A stretch of 64,000 nucleotides of DNA from CAYTLW01 sp964438735. Its GTDB lineage: Bacteria; Myxococcota_A; UBA9042. The stretch covers positions 17,236 to 81,235 of the forward strand of contig CAYTLW010000022.1 in the NCBI GenBank assembly GCA_964438735.1. Direction: 5' to 3'. The position numbers and the translations under genes were made by a program. This document shows, one piece after another, positions 1-12,170 of the stretch (its first letter is position 1; each line of letters opens with the position of its first letter). The notes beneath the pieces were generated by a model. That model made no database searches. It was not told the DNA's origin and worked only from the letters and a program-made list of their open reading frames with translations.

Positions 1-348
1 CGCGGCGTGCGGGTCTGGAAGAACGGCAACCGCTACGAGGGACACTTCGAAAAGGGCGAGATCAGCGGCCAGGGCACCTACACCTGGAAGGGCGGCGATC
101 GCTACAAGGGCGCCTTCCGCAAGGGCGTCATGCACGGCAAGGGGCGCATTCAATGGGCCGTCGGCGGCTCGTACAAGGGCGACTTCCATCAGGGCAAGTT
201 GACCGGCCGCGGCGTGCGCACCTGGAAGGATGGCGGCCGCTACGTCGGCGAGGTCAAGGATGGCAAGCGTCACGGCCAGGGTGTCATGGTGGAGCCCGAC
301 GGCCGCCGGCGGGAAGGCAAGTGGCGCCAGGGCGAGGCCGTCGACTGA
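1..348 (+). CDS. MORN-repeat protein, 5' end cut by the window edge
   Basis: The frame is open from base 1, so the true start lies upstream. The visible 115 residues are almost wholly MORN repeats of about 23 residues, each with the G-x-R-Y-x-G-x-F/V core followed by a short loop and a G-x-G-x-x-x-W strand; about five copies are visible. MORN repeats form elongated beta-hairpin sheets that act as membrane or protein scaffolds. No catalytic domain is visible in the part present, but one could lie upstream. A second MORN-type protein sits at the other end of the window (62672-63952), with more divergent repeats. Confident on repeat family, unknown on role. Confidence 0.85.
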   Translation, partial: RGVRVWKNGNRYEGHFEKGEISGQGTYTWKGGDRYKGAFRKGVMHGKGRIQWAVGGSYKGDFHQGKLTGRGVRTWKDGGRYVGEVKDGKRHGQGVMVEPDGRRREGKWRQGEAVD

Positions 349-457
349 CGTCCGATTCCGTCGACGCCGGCGCGCCGTCGAACCACTGCACGGCCCTGGA
401 CAGCGGCCTATCCTGTCGTAACAATCCCGTCGCCCGAACCCAGGGCTGGAGGACGAG

Positions 458-874
458 ATGCAGGTCCGCGAACTGATGACCGAAGACCCCGTCACCGTCG
501 CCGCTGGCGCGCGCGTCGTGGACGCCATCGTGTTGCTGTTCACCCGTGGCTTCCGGCACCTGCCCGTGGTCGACGATGACGGCAAGCTGGTGGGCATGAT
601 CACCGATCGCGATCTGCGCCAGTTCTCGCACCACATGCAGAACACCGATGACCGCGCCGATTCGGTCAAGATGATCACCCAGCCCGTGGGAGACCTGGTC
701 CATCGAGAGGCGATCGTCACCCAGGATGACGCCGACGTGCGCGACGCTGTGCGCTCCATCGTCAACGAGAAGGTCAGCGGCCTGCCCGTGGTCAAGGCCG
801 ACAGCGGCGAGTTGGTCGGCATCCTGACTTCGCAGGATGTGATGCGGCATATCGTGGTGGCTGAGCTGCTCTAG
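458..874 (+). CDS. Tandem CBS-domain protein
   Basis: A stand-alone 138-residue protein made of two CBS domains (about residues 1-60 and 75-138), each with the typical V-x-x-A-x-x-x-(F/I) helix and a G-(M/I)-(I/L)-T-(D/S)-x-D motif that ends the domain. Paired CBS domains form a Bateman module that binds adenine nucleotides and usually senses energy state. A clear ribosome-binding site (GGAGG, five bases before the ATG) fixes the start. There is no fused enzyme, so it probably regulates a partner protein or acts as a stress sensor. Partner unknown; the neighbours give no hint. Confidence 0.9.
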   Translation: MQVRELMTEDPVTVAAGARVVDAIVLLFTRGFRHLPVVDDDGKLVGMITDRDLRQFSHHMQNTDDRADSVKMITQPVGDLVHREAIVTQDDADVRDAVRSIVNEKVSGLPVVKADSGELVGILTSQDVMRHIVVAELL

Positions 875-922
875 GGCACCCGCACGCGCACTCGAACACC
901 AACCCCGCTCTGTAGTGCCACC

Positions 923-1588
923 CTAATCGGAGACCGACGCCGGTTCTCCCGCCACGCCACATAACGCCCGGACCTGGCCTCGGATCGCCAGCCGGCGCGC
1001 GGCCAGCTGGTCGGCGGAGAATACGTCCTCGCCCACCAGCGCCCCAGACGTGTCGGCCGCGGCGAACCAGGCCAGGTGCAGAGAGGCGATGGTGACCGCG
1101 AGGTGGTAGGGATCGCTGGTCGCGAAGACCCCGCACTTCATGCCGTCGGCGAGGAAGTCGGCGACAAAGGCCAGGGTGTGGTGGATCGCCGCGCCGTCGT
1201 CCCGGGCGTAGAAGGGTCCCTTGTCGATGATCTCGCGCATCAGCAGGCGCGCGGCGCCGCGGTGGCTGCCCAGGTAGTCGACCACCAGCACGCCCAGTCG
1301 ATCGAGGCGCTCGACGTGATCGCCTTGCTCCATGCCCGCCGCCAGGACCAGCGTGCCGAGCTCGCCCAGCACGTCGCCGATGACCGCCAGGTAGAGTTCC
1401 TCTTTGCTCGGGAAGTGGTGGAAGATCGAGGCCTTGGTAAATCCCGTGCGGGCCGCCACGTGGCGCAGACTGGTCCCGGCGTAGCCCTGTTCGGCGAAAC
1501 AATCCCGCGCCGCTGAGACCAGCCGGGCGCGGCCCACCGGCTGGCGCGGTCTTCCAGGTCGCCTCTTTGTGGTGCGCTCGGTCGCCAT
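923..1588 (-). CDS. TetR/AcrR-family transcriptional regulator
   Basis: A 221-residue DNA-binding repressor. The N-terminal helix-turn-helix (about residues 38-61) has the family pattern T-S-L-R-x-V-A-A-R-T-G-F-T-K-A-S-I-F-H-H-F followed by a K-E-E-L-Y turn; the remaining helical part would be the ligand-binding and dimer domain. The ATG at 1588 is preferred because the open frame upstream begins with a TTG inside one of two operator-like palindromes. The gene is divergent from the lipoprotein hydrolase at 1700, and the palindromes between them suggest it controls itself and that gene. Ligand unknown; hydrophobic compounds or fatty acids are common for the family. Confidence 0.9.
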   Translation of the reverse strand: MATERTTKRRPGRPRQPVGRARLVSAARDCFAEQGYAGTSLRHVAARTGFTKASIFHHFPSKEELYLAVIGDVLGELGTLVLAAGMEQGDHVERLDRLGVLVVDYLGSHRGAARLLMREIIDKGPFYARDDGAAIHHTLAFVADFLADGMKCGVFATSDPYHLAVTIASLHLAWFAAADTSGALVGEDVFSADQLAARRLAIRGQVRALCGVAGEPASVSD

Positions 1589-1622
1589 GAGGGGAGGGTC
1601 GCAAAAAAGGCCTCGACAGACA

Positions 1623-1664
1623 ATCAACCATTCGGTAGATAACGTTTCCCAACCGATCGGTTGA
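1623..1664. promoter_or_regulatory. Two TetR-type operator-like palindromes
   Basis: Two 12-base sites share AACCnnTCGGT: AACCATTCGGTA at 1626-1637 and AACCGATCGGTT at 1651-1662. The second is a perfect palindrome extending to CAACCGATCGGTTG at 1650-1663. They are 25 bp apart and lie between the divergent regulator (start 1588) and hydrolase (start 1700). This is the typical position and shape for TetR-family autoregulation. Binding is inferred. Confidence 0.6.
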
Positions 1665-1699
1665 TTATCGAATCGGCCCCAGCCCAGGATGAAGAGACA

Positions 1700-3127
1700 A
1701 TGATATACACCTGGAATATCAGAAGGTATCGATGCACTGAGTGGATCTCGGCGGGTATGCTCGTGGCGTTCAGCGCGCTTTGTTCATGCGCCATTCCCAT
1801 CGGCCAGACCGGCCCTGGCGCCGGCTCCGACGGCGGAGGCGCTGCGTTCTGGGGTGACGTGGCGGGCGCGGGTGCGCCGCGCGGCCAACAGGCGACAGGT
1901 GACGTCGCCATAGCCCCCGATAGCGCTGGCAACCGGTCCGCCGATGGTGCCGCCACCTCGACCGCTGACACGGCCCCGCCCGATGTCGCTACCGCGGCTG
2001 CGCCCGATATCGCTACCGCGGCGGCGCCCGACACCGTCGCCGTTTCGGCTCCCGATGCCGCTGGCCCGGACAGCTCGCCGACGGATAGCCAGATCGGAGG
2101 GCAATCGGATAGCTCGTCATCGCCCATTGACAGCGGCGCTTCGTCCATTGACAGCGGCGCTTCGTCCATTGACAGCGGCGCATGGTCCGTCGACAGCGGC
2201 GCATCGTCCATGGACAGCGGCGTCGATCCACCCGACACCGGCGGCAGCGTGGCCGATCCCGCCTTGCCCGGCGCCCAGACCTGGACCAAGAAGCAGGTGG
2301 CGCTGGCGGTGCCAGGCGCCCAGATTCAGAACACCGTCTTCGCGCCCTCCGGTAGCGGCAAACGACCGCTGGTGATCTTCCTGCACGGCTTCTCGCTGAC
2401 GCCGAACCTGTACGCCAGCTACGGCGAGCACCTGGCCTCCCACGGCTGGACGGTGCTGCTGCCCAAGCTGCCGGGTAACGTGCTCATGCCCACGAGCCAC
2501 GCCAAGCTGGCCAAGATGGTCATGGCCCTGCTCGACCAGCTCCTGTCGGCAAAGGCGCCCGTCGGTGCCATCGACACGAGCCGGATCGCGCTGGTCGGCC
2601 ACTCCATGGGCGGCAAGGTGGCCATGCTCGCCGCGGCCAAGGACGGGCGGATCAAGGCGGTCTTCGGCGTCGATCCGGTCGATGCCGCGCCCCCATTTGG
2701 CGCCAACCCGGTGGACTACCCCTCGGTCACGCCGGAGCTGATGGGCGACATCCAGGTGGCCATGGGAGCCCTGGGCGAGACGGTCAACGCCAAGCCGGGC
2801 CTGGGCGGCCAGGCCTGCGCACCGGCGGCGGAGAACTTCCAGCAATACTTCAAGCACGCCAGCGGGCCGGCGCTCGAGGTGGAGGTCATCGGCGCCGGGC
2901 ACATGGCCTTCCTGGACCAGCCCAACTGCGGCCTGATGTGCATGGCCTGTTCCGCCGGACCGACGCCGGCGGCCACTGCGCGCAAGCTGGCGCGACGCTA
3001 CCTGACGGCATTTCTTGGTCACACCCTGCTGGGCGGTTCAGGCTGGGCGAGCTGGCTCAACGGCGCCAAGGCGCAGTCCGATGTGCAGGCCGGGCTGATC
3101 ACCCTGTCGACCAAGAACGGACTGTAG
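1700..3127 (+). CDS. Lipoprotein alpha/beta-hydrolase (esterase/cutinase-like)
   Basis: A 475-residue exported protein. A hydrophobic signal ends in a lipobox L-C-S-C (Cys30), followed by about 160 residues of Asp/Ala/Pro/Ser-rich linker and then an alpha/beta-hydrolase fold from about residue 195. Visible catalytic elements: oxyanion H-G-F near 229, nucleophile elbow G-H-S-M-G-G with Ser302, a likely acid Asp near 325 and His401 in G-A-G-H. The pattern resembles the dienelactone-hydrolase/PET-esterase/chlorophyllase group, so an ester or polyester substrate at the cell surface is plausible. The linker contains five 21-bp DNA repeats encoding S-S-I-D-S-G-A. ATG 1700 is chosen because it gives a proper signal peptide. 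Confidence 0.85.
   Translation: MIYTWNIRRYRCTEWISAGMLVAFSALCSCAIPIGQTGPGAGSDGGGAAFWGDVAGAGAPRGQQATGDVAIAPDSAGNRSADGAATSTADTAPPDVATAAAPDIATAAAPDTVAVSAPDAAGPDSSPTDSQIGGQSDSSSSPIDSGASSIDSGASSIDSGAWSVDSGASSMDSGVDPPDTGGSVADPALPGAQTWTKKQVALAVPGAQIQNTVFAPSGSGKRPLVIFLHGFSLTPNLYASYGEHLASHGWTVLLPKLPGNVLMPTSHAKLAKMVMALLDQLLSAKAPVGAIDTSRIALVGHSMGGKVAMLAAAKDGRIKAVFGVDPVDAAPPFGANPVDYPSVTPELMGDIQVAMGALGETVNAKPGLGGQACAPAAENFQQYFKHASGPALEVEVIGAGHMAFLDQPNCGLMCMACSAGPTPAATARKLARRYLTAFLGHTLLGGSGWASWLNGAKAQSDVQAGLITLSTKNGL
2120..2224 (+). repeat. Five tandem 21-bp coding repeats
   Basis: Units at 2120-2140, 2141-2161, 2162-2182, 2183-2203 and 2204-2224 vary around TCGTCCATTGACAGCGGCGC plus one base. They encode S-S-(I/V/M)-D-S-G-A in the linker of the lipoprotein hydrolase. 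Unit length is a multiple of three, so copy-number change would alter linker length without frameshift. Confidence 0.9.
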
Positions 3128-3159
3128 GTCGCGGGCGTCCCACGCCAGGCCTGGCCTCA

Positions 3160-5547
3160 TCAGGCCCCGATCCGTTGAACCCCCAACAACGGTCCGTCGG
3201 GATCGGCACCATCGGCGCCCAGATCCACCACCGCCTCGACGCACCAATCCGCTTCCTCTTCGGCGTCCACGAGCCGCTGCACGACCACCCAGCGCCGCTC
3301 GCCCTCTTCGCGAATGGTCGTCTTGTCCGCCAGCCGCGCGCGGTGATCCCACTTCGGCGGCCCGTACTCCTCGACAAAGGGCGCCATGGCCTCGGCGAAA
3401 CGCTCCGCCGGCCACTTCTCCACGCCGCCCTGCCACACCGACGCCGCCGCCTCCTCCAGGTCGCCCACCGCCAGCGCCCGGGTCAGGGCGTGCATCTCGG
3501 CTCGCAGCCGGGCATAGAGATGGCGACGATCGCGGGCCAGGTCGACCTGGATCGTCGGCAGCGCGGCCAGGGTGTCGGCGTCTTCGGGGCGGACCTCGCG
3601 CAGCTTCTCCCACTGCTGTACCAGCGACGAGTCGACCCGGGCGAGCATGGCGCGCAGGGCGGCGATGACGCCGATGAGCACCTCGTCGAGGATCGACTCG
3701 GGCACGTTCTGCAACAGGGTCTTGTAGACCTGGCTGATGTAGCGCAGCAGCACGCCCTCGACCCGTTGCAGGCCGTATTCGCGCACGTAATCGTCGAAGG
3801 AACAGCCGCGTTCGAGCAGGTCGCGGACCACGGACTTGGGCCGGATGGCCTCGGTGTCGAGCCACGGCTGCCGGTCTGAGAAGCGGTTGTAGACGCTGTA
3901 GATCCACTCGGCGTCGGGTTTGGGCCAGGTGACCTCTTCGAGGCGCTCCATGCGCTCTTCGTACTCGACCCCCTCGGCCTTGAGGCGGTTGATCAGTTCG
4001 CCTTTGGCCTGGTGCACCTGGGCGAACAGCACCGGGCGCGGATTCTCGAGGATGGCTTCGACCAGGCTGAGCACCCGCAAGGCGTGGTCCTCGCCCTCGG
4101 CATCGAGCTCGTCCAGGGCCTCGACCAGGAAGAGCGACAGGCTGTGGTGCAGCGAGAAGTCGCGCTGCAGACCCGGCCGCAGGACCACCTCCTGGCCGCG
4201 GCGGCCGTCATCGCGGGGCCAGAGTTCGACCACCCCGGCGCTGACCAGGGAGCGGAACAGGCGCGCCAGCTCCCGGCGCAGGCGTTGCTTGGTGGCCGGC
4301 CGCTCGTGGCAGCGGCCGATCAGTCGCACCAGGGCGCGCAAGCCCTCACCGGCGCCCGCCTGGCGCTGCAACATGGACAGCAGCAGCCCGTGGTCCAGGC
4401 GAAAGACAGACTGCAGCGATTCGGGTCGGCCCGCGACCAGGCGGTCGAAGGTCTGCTCGTTGTAGGGCACAAAGCCCCGTTTGGGCGGTTTGCGGCGGAC
4501 GAACTTGCCGCCTTTCGCGGCAAGTCGGCGGTTCTCGATCGTATGAGGCGGCGCTTGGGCGCAGACCAGCCCCTCGTCATCGAAGCCCTTGCGACCGGCC
4601 CGACCCGCCACCTGGTGGAACTCGCGATTGCGCAGGATGCGGGTCTTTTCACCGTCGAACTTGCACAGGGCCGTCATCAGCACCGTGCGCAGGGGGATGT
4701 TGATGCCCACGCCCAGGGTGTCGGTGCCGCTGATGACTTTGAGCAACCCCTTCTGTGCCAGGCGCTCTATCAGCAGCCGATAACGGGGCAGCAGGCCGGC
4801 GTGGTGCAGGCCGACGCCGTGGCGCACGAAGCGCTGCAGTTCTTTGCCGTAGGGGCTGTCGAAGCGAAAGCCGATCAGTTCGTCGGCGATGCGGCGTTTA
4901 TGCTCGCGATCGCAGACCGGTACGCTCATCAGGTTCTGGGCCTCTTCGGCGGCGGCGCGCTGGCTGGTATTGACCAGGTAGACGGGCGCCTTGTCGCGCT
5001 TCATCAGGTCGGACACGGTCTCGTGGATGGCCGTGTCGCGCCACTTGAAGTCCAGCGGCACGGGCCGGTCATCCGAGCGCACCACCACCACTTCGCGGCC
5101 GGTGCGCTCCCGCAAACCCGCCTCGATGGCCGCCATGTCGCCCAGGGTGGCGCTCATGAGCAGGAAGGTGGCGTCCGGCAGCAGCAACAGCGGCAGCTGC
5201 CAGGCCATGCCGCGATCCCTGTCGGCGTAGTAGTGGAACTCGTCCATCACCACGTGGTCCACCGGCGCGGCGGCGCCCTGGCGCAGGGCGATATTGGCCA
5301 GCACCTCGGCCGTGCAGCAGATGATTGGCGCGTCGCGGTTGATGGCCGCATCGCCGGTCATCATGCCCACGTTGTCGGCGCCCAGGTCGTCGCACAGGGC
5401 GAAGAATTTCTCGCTCACCAGGGCCTTGATGGGCGAGGTGTAGAAACCGCGCTCACCGCGGGCCAGGGCGCGAAAATGCTGCGCCAGGGCGACCATGGAT
5501 TTGCCCGAGCCGGTGGGCGTGGCCAGGATCACGTGCCGGCCGGCCAT
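3160..5547 (-). CDS. Ski2-like superfamily 2 RNA helicase with DUF3516-type C-terminal region
   Basis: Counted from the ATG at 5547 the protein has 795 residues: Walker A T-P-T-G-S-G-K-S at 10-17, motif II D-E-F-H at 102-105, motif III M-S-A-T at 131-134, and a C-terminal helicase lobe with Q-V-A-G-R-A-G-R-K-G. The long helical C-terminal half fits the DUF3516-bearing Ski2-like helicases. It should unwind RNA or RNP using ATP in the cytoplasm. The ATG at 5547 is not the natural N-terminus: upstream codons in the same frame encode conserved helicase sequence (L-E-L-Y-P-A-Q-E-E-A-I-L-E), but no ATG, GTG or TTG occurs before the in-frame TAG at 5731-5733. CTG codons at 5661 and 5709 are the only start-like codons there. 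Confidence 0.92.
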   Translation of the reverse strand: MAGRHVILATPTGSGKSMVALAQHFRALARGERGFYTSPIKALVSEKFFALCDDLGADNVGMMTGDAAINRDAPIICCTAEVLANIALRQGAAAPVDHVVMDEFHYYADRDRGMAWQLPLLLLPDATFLLMSATLGDMAAIEAGLRERTGREVVVVRSDDRPVPLDFKWRDTAIHETVSDLMKRDKAPVYLVNTSQRAAAEEAQNLMSVPVCDREHKRRIADELIGFRFDSPYGKELQRFVRHGVGLHHAGLLPRYRLLIERLAQKGLLKVISGTDTLGVGINIPLRTVLMTALCKFDGEKTRILRNREFHQVAGRAGRKGFDDEGLVCAQAPPHTIENRRLAAKGGKFVRRKPPKRGFVPYNEQTFDRLVAGRPESLQSVFRLDHGLLLSMLQRQAGAGEGLRALVRLIGRCHERPATKQRLRRELARLFRSLVSAGVVELWPRDDGRRGQEVVLRPGLQRDFSLHHSLSLFLVEALDELDAEGEDHALRVLSLVEAILENPRPVLFAQVHQAKGELINRLKAEGVEYEERMERLEEVTWPKPDAEWIYSVYNRFSDRQPWLDTEAIRPKSVVRDLLERGCSFDDYVREYGLQRVEGVLLRYISQVYKTLLQNVPESILDEVLIGVIAALRAMLARVDSSLVQQWEKLREVRPEDADTLAALPTIQVDLARDRRHLYARLRAEMHALTRALAVGDLEEAAASVWQGGVEKWPAERFAEAMAPFVEEYGPPKWDHRARLADKTTIREEGERRWVVVQRLVDAEEEADWCVEAVVDLGADGADPDGPLLGVQRIGA

Positions 5548-5730
5548 GACCTCCAGAATCGCCTCTTCCTGGGCCGGGTAGAGCTCGAGGTCGCGGTCGA
5601 AGGTCCACTCGAGGAAGATCTCGAAGGCCTCGTCGGGATCGACCTCAGCGCCGGCCGACAGGCGGTCGGAGAGATTCGGCGGCGTCTCTTTGGAGGGAGA
5701 TTCGCTCAGCGGGAGCTCCGAGTCGCTGCG

Positions 5731-8964
<3,234 letters not shown>

Positions 8965-9129
8965 GATCGGCCTCTCGGGAGCGAGGTGAAGCGGGGGCGA
9001 TCGACCGCTTCACGGTACCGCCGCCGGCAGGGCCCGGCAAGGGCGGCGCGCGTCCCTCCGTCGACGCTCGATCGATGACGATGGCGCCGAAGACTTGCGC
9101 TCCACGCCGTTGGAGGCGAGGGTCCGGCC

Positions 9130-9864
9130 ATGTCCGCCGCCGTGCCCAATCGCCGCCCCCTCGTCTTGCTGGCGTTGGCGATTGGCATGCTGATTCTGGC
9201 TGCAGTCGCGTGGCAATCTGGTTGGCTGCCCGGGCCCGAACGCCTGCTGCGAGCCACCGAATGGCTGCGCGACGCTGGCTGGATCGGGGCCGCGGTCTTC
9301 ATCCTCGGCCACGCCGTCGCCATCCTGACCTTCGTGCCCATCACGCCGCTGGTCTTTGTGGCCGGCTTCATCTGGGGGCCCTATGTCGGCACCCTGGTCA
9401 TGTCTATCGGCAGCCTGCTGGGGACCACTGCGGCGCTGCTCCTGGGCCGCTGGCTGCTGCGCCAGAGTCTCACCGCCCGCTACGGCGACTCGGCGCATTT
9501 CGTGGCCATCGATCGGGCCATCGCCAGGGGCGGTTTTCGCGCGGTCTTCCTGCTGCGCTCCGCGCCCATCCCGCTGGCCGTGCTCAACTACAGCCTGAGC
9601 CTGACCGGCATCGGGGTCGGCCGCTACGCCCTCGCTTCGGTGCTGGGCCTGCTGCCGCTGACCATCCTGTACACGGCGGTGGGGGGCGGCCTGGCCGAGG
9701 CCAGCGCCATCTTCGAGGGCAAGGTCTCGCCTGGCGATGGTGCGCTGTGGCTGTTCTGGGCCGGCGTGGCGGCCATGGTCGGCGTCTTTGCCTGGATCGG
9801 CGCCATGGCCAGGCGCGAACTGCGTGCCCTGATGGGGGAGCAGGAGACATCGCCAGTGGACTGA
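9130..9864 (+). CDS. TVP38/TMEM64-family (VTT-domain) membrane protein
   Basis: 244 residues with about five or six hydrophobic segments. The centre carries the VTT/SNARE-associated-type signature: F-V-P-I-T-P-L, then G-F-I-W-G-P, a G-x-x-x-G-T-T-A-A-L-L-L-G-R segment, and later F-L-L-R-S-A-P-I-P near a re-entrant loop. Family members (DedA/TVP38) are inner-membrane proteins proposed to move or scramble lipids, including undecaprenyl phosphate in some branches. The gene is divergent from the Cys-rich lipoprotein gene and convergent with the SGNH-like gene. The specific substrate cannot be told from the sequence. Confidence 0.85.
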   Translation: MSAAVPNRRPLVLLALAIGMLILAAVAWQSGWLPGPERLLRATEWLRDAGWIGAAVFILGHAVAILTFVPITPLVFVAGFIWGPYVGTLVMSIGSLLGTTAALLLGRWLLRQSLTARYGDSAHFVAIDRAIARGGFRAVFLLRSAPIPLAVLNYSLSLTGIGVGRYALASVLGLLPLTILYTAVGGGLAEASAIFEGKVSPGDGALWLFWAGVAAMVGVFAWIGAMARRELRALMGEQETSPVD

Positions 9865-9891
9865 GCGTGCCCTCTTCGGCCGGGAATCCGC

Positions 9892-11868
9892 TCAGCGGTG
9901 TTGCATCCTGTTGGCCAGCTCTCGAGCCAGCCATTGCACGAAGGCGCCGCGGCCGCTGCCGGTCAACTCCCAGCCGGACTTCGCATCCCCCCTGACCACG
10001 CCTTCGGTGCTCGCGCCCGTCGCCCTGTCAAAATGCAGCCATGCGTCCACGAAGGGGATCTGGTGGCGCTTCAACACCTGCCGTAGCCGTTGATGATGAC
10101 CGTGCCAGGTGGTGTCGCGCGGCTTGTCTGCGGCCAGCGCATCCGGATAGGGCAGCAGGACGACCAGCAGCGGGACCTTCGCCTCCGCCAGGGTGTCTCG
10201 AATGCCGCGGATGGCGGCGTCAAAGTGGCGCCAGGTGGCTTCCGGATCGCGGCCCCAGGTCGCGGTGCGCGGCCGCAACCGACGGGTCACCTGGTCCACC
10301 CCACGAGCCGTTCGCCGGGCCAGGTCGGAGCGATCGGCGAGCGCCTGCAGGACGAAAGGCGGCGGGCTGGAGGCCAGGTACAGACGCAGGGTCTGGCGCC
10401 AGCGCGGCGCCTGGCAGCGCGCCTTGGCGAGCAGTGGCGCGGCGGTGGGGGTCGGCGACAGCGACAATTCTGTCGCCGTCACGACGTCGGCCAGGGCGGT
10501 AGGGCTCGCCGCCGGAGGGGGGGTGACGACTGGAGATCCGGCGGGCGAGCCCACGTCTGTTGTCGGCTCGGCCTCGGCATAGGCCAACAGGGGGCCGGCA
10601 TCGCAACAGGCCAGCGGTGCGTCCATCTCCGCGACGTCTTTTTCGGCGGCCAGGTGCAGGACGACAGCTTCGACGGGGTGGCGCGGCAACAGGCTGCGCA
10701 ACGCCAGCAGCTGAAAATCGCTGGCGCCGCGGCCCAGGCCGGCGATCACGTGGCGACTGCCGGCCACGTGTTGTTCCAGGTTGCGGCGCAGCTCGTCGCG
10801 CGCCGCCCAGCCCTCGCCATAGAGCAGGCCCGAGCCGAAGTGCACCACCGGGCGCGCCTGGTCATGGGCGGTCGAAAACGGGTTGTCGCCCGATTCCGCA
10901 TCGCCGTCGAAGATGAGCTGGCAGGCTCGCCGCCCCGTGCCTTCGGCTTGCCAGTGCACGTTGGCAGTCTCGTCGTCGCCGCCGGGCGAGTCGACGAGCA
11001 GCTCGGCCCCACCCGCGAGCGCCGCCAGGCCAATGGCGAGCCCCAACGCCAGGCGAACGCCGCCGTCGGCCAACGACCAGGCCAGCGCAAGGAGCGCGCC
11101 CAGATCCCACAGCAGCGCAAAGACCAGCCAGTCCCACGCGCCCAGTGATGGCACCGACCCGGCAGGCGGCCACAGGCCGGCCCATGGCAGGCCAACCACA
11201 AGACACCAGAGCAGGACGCGACCTGTGCCGGCCATCCGGCGGCCCACTGCGCCAGCAGCCAGGGCGCCACCAAGGAGGGCGCCCAAAATGACCAGCAGAG
11301 CCAGTCCGACAGGCGGCGTGGCGTCGTCTTCCTGGCGGGATACCGGCGGTTCGGCGGACACAGTGCGCCAGACCTTGTCAGGAGGATCGGCAGCCAGGGC
11401 CGTACGCGCTTTGGCCAGCAGTTCACTCGCTGGAGGAGCGCCTTGCCAGATCAGGCACCAGGCGCCCACGACCTCCCCGGAACAGGCCTGCTCGGGATCG
11501 CTCAGCGCCAGCTTGTAGCAGCCTTTTCGCGTCGCAACGTCCTGGCAGATCTCAGCGTCGACCCGATCGCCTTGGATGCTGGCGCTGTTCAGGCTCAGCT
11601 GTGGCGCCATGCGGCCAAACGCAGCTTCCAGCAAGCCGCCCACCGACGGCGGCAGGGCCCGGCCACCGGCCACGGGGGGCGGACGGCGCTCCTTGTCCGC
11701 CGCCTTCGGCATTGCCGCCTTGTCGTGGTCGGTTGCGGGTGAGGTTGCGGCCCCTGTGGGTACCAAACAGACCGTTGCGACCGTCGCAATCAGCCCCACG
11801 TGGCGGACGAGTCCGCTCCGGGTGGAAGGTCTCAGTTGCTGGCCGAGCGCGCTCTGGATCCCGTTCAT
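9892..11868 (-). CDS. Exported/membrane SGNH-hydrolase-like protein, probably degenerate
   Basis: 658 residues from the ATG at 11868, chosen because it begins a clear signal sequence; open frame continues upstream without such a feature. After the signal comes a Pro/Ala-rich stretch, three or four membrane segments near the middle, then a C-terminal domain that follows the SGNH/GDSL layout: V-V-H-F-G-S-G-L-L-Y-G at the first block, G-L-G-R-G-A-S-D-F-Q at the Gly block, V-V-L-H-L-A-A-E-K-D-V at the third block and a late D-A-W-L-H-F. The expected Asn of block three and the usual D-x-x-H pair are not evident, so catalysis is doubtful. Resemblance is to acyl-transferring or polysaccharide-modifying membrane proteins. 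The assignment is tentative. Confidence 0.5.
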   Translation of the reverse strand: MNGIQSALGQQLRPSTRSGLVRHVGLIATVATVCLVPTGAATSPATDHDKAAMPKAADKERRPPPVAGGRALPPSVGGLLEAAFGRMAPQLSLNSASIQGDRVDAEICQDVATRKGCYKLALSDPEQACSGEVVGAWCLIWQGAPPASELLAKARTALAADPPDKVWRTVSAEPPVSRQEDDATPPVGLALLVILGALLGGALAAGAVGRRMAGTGRVLLWCLVVGLPWAGLWPPAGSVPSLGAWDWLVFALLWDLGALLALAWSLADGGVRLALGLAIGLAALAGGAELLVDSPGGDDETANVHWQAEGTGRRACQLIFDGDAESGDNPFSTAHDQARPVVHFGSGLLYGEGWAARDELRRNLEQHVAGSRHVIAGLGRGASDFQLLALRSLLPRHPVEAVVLHLAAEKDVAEMDAPLACCDAGPLLAYAEAEPTTDVGSPAGSPVVTPPPAASPTALADVVTATELSLSPTPTAAPLLAKARCQAPRWRQTLRLYLASSPPPFVLQALADRSDLARRTARGVDQVTRRLRPRTATWGRDPEATWRHFDAAIRGIRDTLAEAKVPLLVVLLPYPDALAADKPRDTTWHGHHQRLRQVLKRHQIPFVDAWLHFDRATGASTEGVVRGDAKSGWELTGSGRGAFVQWLARELANRMQHR

Positions 11869-12170
11869 GAAGGCGAATGTAGGCGAGCGCGCCGCTGTCG
11901 TCCAAAAGCGCTCGCGTTCCTCGAATCCGCCCGGGCTTCCTGCCTGCCCGGCCCCGACGCCAGGCGGCGAGTTGGAGGCGTGCATGTTTTCCCAAAGATC
12001 ACACCTGTTTCGAACGATTACTCTGTGGCGCCATGCAGCGCGCACGTAGGCTGCGCAAGCAGCTGTGGTCTGACGGTCGCAGTCCGCCTTGTGAGAGTGC
12101 GAACAAGCCACGAACCGCTGCCCTCTGTCGAAGAATCTCCGTCATCTACCCACGACCCGAGAACGAGACC
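11869..12170. other. Intergenic region between divergent genes
   Basis: About 300 bp between the SGNH-like gene and the di-heme lipoprotein gene. Both promoters should lie here. No strong palindrome, RNA gene or additional coding signal with codon structure was seen; weak open frames lack a ribosome-binding site. Confidence 0.6.
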
